Shown here: piece after piece, positions 38,695-39,338 of the stretch
How the letters are laid out: every line of letters starts with the position of its first letter
Numbering within the stretch: position 1 is the first letter of the stretch
Assembly (NCBI GenBank): GCA_049296695.1
Contig: JBAQSX010000049.1
Coordinates: forward strand, 1-39,338
Reading direction: 5' to 3'
DNA from: UBA10906 sp049296695
GTDB taxonomy: Bacteria; Pseudomonadota; Gammaproteobacteria; Methylococcales; Methylomonadaceae
DNA length: 39,338 nucleotides
Notes under the pieces: model-generated
What the model was told of the DNA's origin: nothing
Seen by the model: only the letters and a program-made list of their open reading frames with translations
The model's database searches: none
Position numbers and translations under genes: made by a program

Positions 38695-39264
38695 ATGTTA
38701 AAAAAAAGCTTGATAGTCATAATAATAGTAACTCTGCTTTACACAGTTTGGATAGATTATATTCCTTCCGATTTTTGGTTGGAATTAGCAAATAAAGTCT
38801 CAATAGTAATCACAATTGTTCTAGTTGCTTATTTATATTGGTGTTATCGAATCAAAAAATTTAAAGTACCCAAAAAAGAATCTAAGTCCAATAAAATATT
38901 TATTCTTTTGTCCCTACCTTTTTGTATATATGGCATGATTTGGTTGATAATGACCAAAGGTGTTGCCGATTTAATAACTATCGCAATAGGCACTAATGTT
39001 CACACGCCTGTGGTTTTACATCATCAGTATTTTAGCGGTAAAGGGACATGTCATCATCGATTAACAGGCGTGATATTAAATTCTACATTTCCAAATTATC
39101 TTTGTGCTTCAGGTCAATATGCTTATCAATTACCCGATAATCTTGCTGTTGTGCTTGTAGGTAAAAGCTCAACTTTAGGTTTTCATATTGATAATTATTG
39201 TGAAGAGCTGACTAATAAGTCATTAAAAGGCGGCTTTACATTACAACCTTATTCATGTCGTTAG
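38695..39264 (+). CDS. Hypothetical membrane protein
   Basis: A 189-residue protein I do not recognise. Three hydrophobic helices are visible at ~4-21, 33-51 and 66-86. A C-terminal domain of ~100 residues follows, outside the membrane, with four Cys (GTCHHR, YLCASG, NYCEEL, YSCR) and several His. If that domain is periplasmic, the cysteines could form two disulfides; the positively charged loop YRIKKFKVPKKESKSNK suggests the second loop is cytoplasmic and supports this. It lies 20 bp after the Cys-rich regulator gene and may be in one operon with it. A MITE begins 6 bp after its stop. Confidence 0.6.
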   Translation: MLKKSLIVIIIVTLLYTVWIDYIPSDFWLELANKVSIVITIVLVAYLYWCYRIKKFKVPKKESKSNKIFILLSLPFCIYGMIWLIMTKGVADLITIAIGTNVHTPVVLHHQYFSGKGTCHHRLTGVILNSTFPNYLCASGQYAYQLPDNLAVVLVGKSSTLGFHIDNYCEELTNKSLKGGFTLQPYSCR

Positions 39265-39270
39265 TTATAG

Positions 39271-39338
39271 GGTAGTGCATCAAAAAAGTAGGCTAGTTAA
39301 TATTAAACCTTTCGGAGTTCAAACCTAGGTTTGAACTC
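39271..39338 (-). mobile_element. MITE, copy 3, cut by the window end
   Basis: Sixty-eight bases of the same 115-bp element in inverted orientation, starting GGTAGTGCATCAAAAAAG. It differs from copies 1 and 2 by one base (gtaggct for gtaggtt) over the visible part. The target duplication should be AGTTATAG (39263-39270); its partner lies outside the window. Confidence 0.88.

Overview
The window is a piece of an AT-rich gammaproteobacterial chromosome. Evidence includes the rplU-rpmA-obgE...proB order, sspA-sspB with a ClpX-docking SspB tail, and a five-gene heme d1 (nirF-D-L-G-H) run. Secreted CHAT-TPR and kinesin-light-chain TPR proteins, several restriction systems and many GC-rich 'TTCCCACGC...GCGTGGGAA' palindromes fit a Thiotrichales/Beggiatoaceae-like sulfur bacterium. 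That placement is inference from gene content only. No rRNA or tRNA gene was recognised.

Layout. 0-4.5 kb: a secreted CHAT-protease/TPR protein and a PAS-GGDEF-EAL cyclic-di-GMP protein. 4.6-6.6 kb: a three-gene membrane glycosylation operon (GT2, GtrA, GT39), all three broken. 6.6-11.9 kb: a housekeeping operon rplU-rpmA-obgE-proB, with a HaeII-like restriction-modification (R-M) pair wedged between obgE and proB. 12.0-14.7 kb: a UvrC lacking its C-terminal HhH domain, bracketed by inverted copies of a decayed mobile element, a 115-bp MITE and a transposase remnant. 14.7-18.6 kb: a trypsin-like protease, an ASCH-type protein, a TPR protein, a second identical MITE, a RelBE-type toxin-antitoxin pair and two REP-like doublets. 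18.6-26.2 kb: an Hsp70-like protein, then a defence cluster: an R-M system with a circularly permuted cytosine methyltransferase, a second R-M system and a DUF4062 relic. 26.2-32.2 kb: an orphan DhaL and a heme d1 operon. The last gene of that operon appears to be a dCACHE sensor fused to a pentameric ligand-gated ion channel (pLGIC). 32.3-36.3 kb: sspAB, a BON lipoprotein, a D-Ala-D-Ala carboxypeptidase with a His-rich tail and a GH17-like enzyme. 36.4-39.3 kb: a truncated hemoglobin and Fe-S flavoreductase pair facing a Cys-rich HTH regulator across a palindrome-rich intergenic region, then a membrane protein and a third MITE cut by the window end.

How it fits together. Nitrogen-oxide chemistry recurs: heme d1 is the cofactor of cytochrome cd1 nitrite reductase, whose product is NO. 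The truncated hemoglobin plus reductase is a plausible NO-detoxifying pair under a cluster-binding regulator. The dCACHE-channel fusion starts inside the last codons of nirH, so it is probably co-translated with the d1 genes. This is the strongest candidate for an undescribed system here. The rest shows heavy gene flow: three R-M systems, one toxin-antitoxin module, an active-looking MITE family, several palindromic repeat families and a decaying operon.
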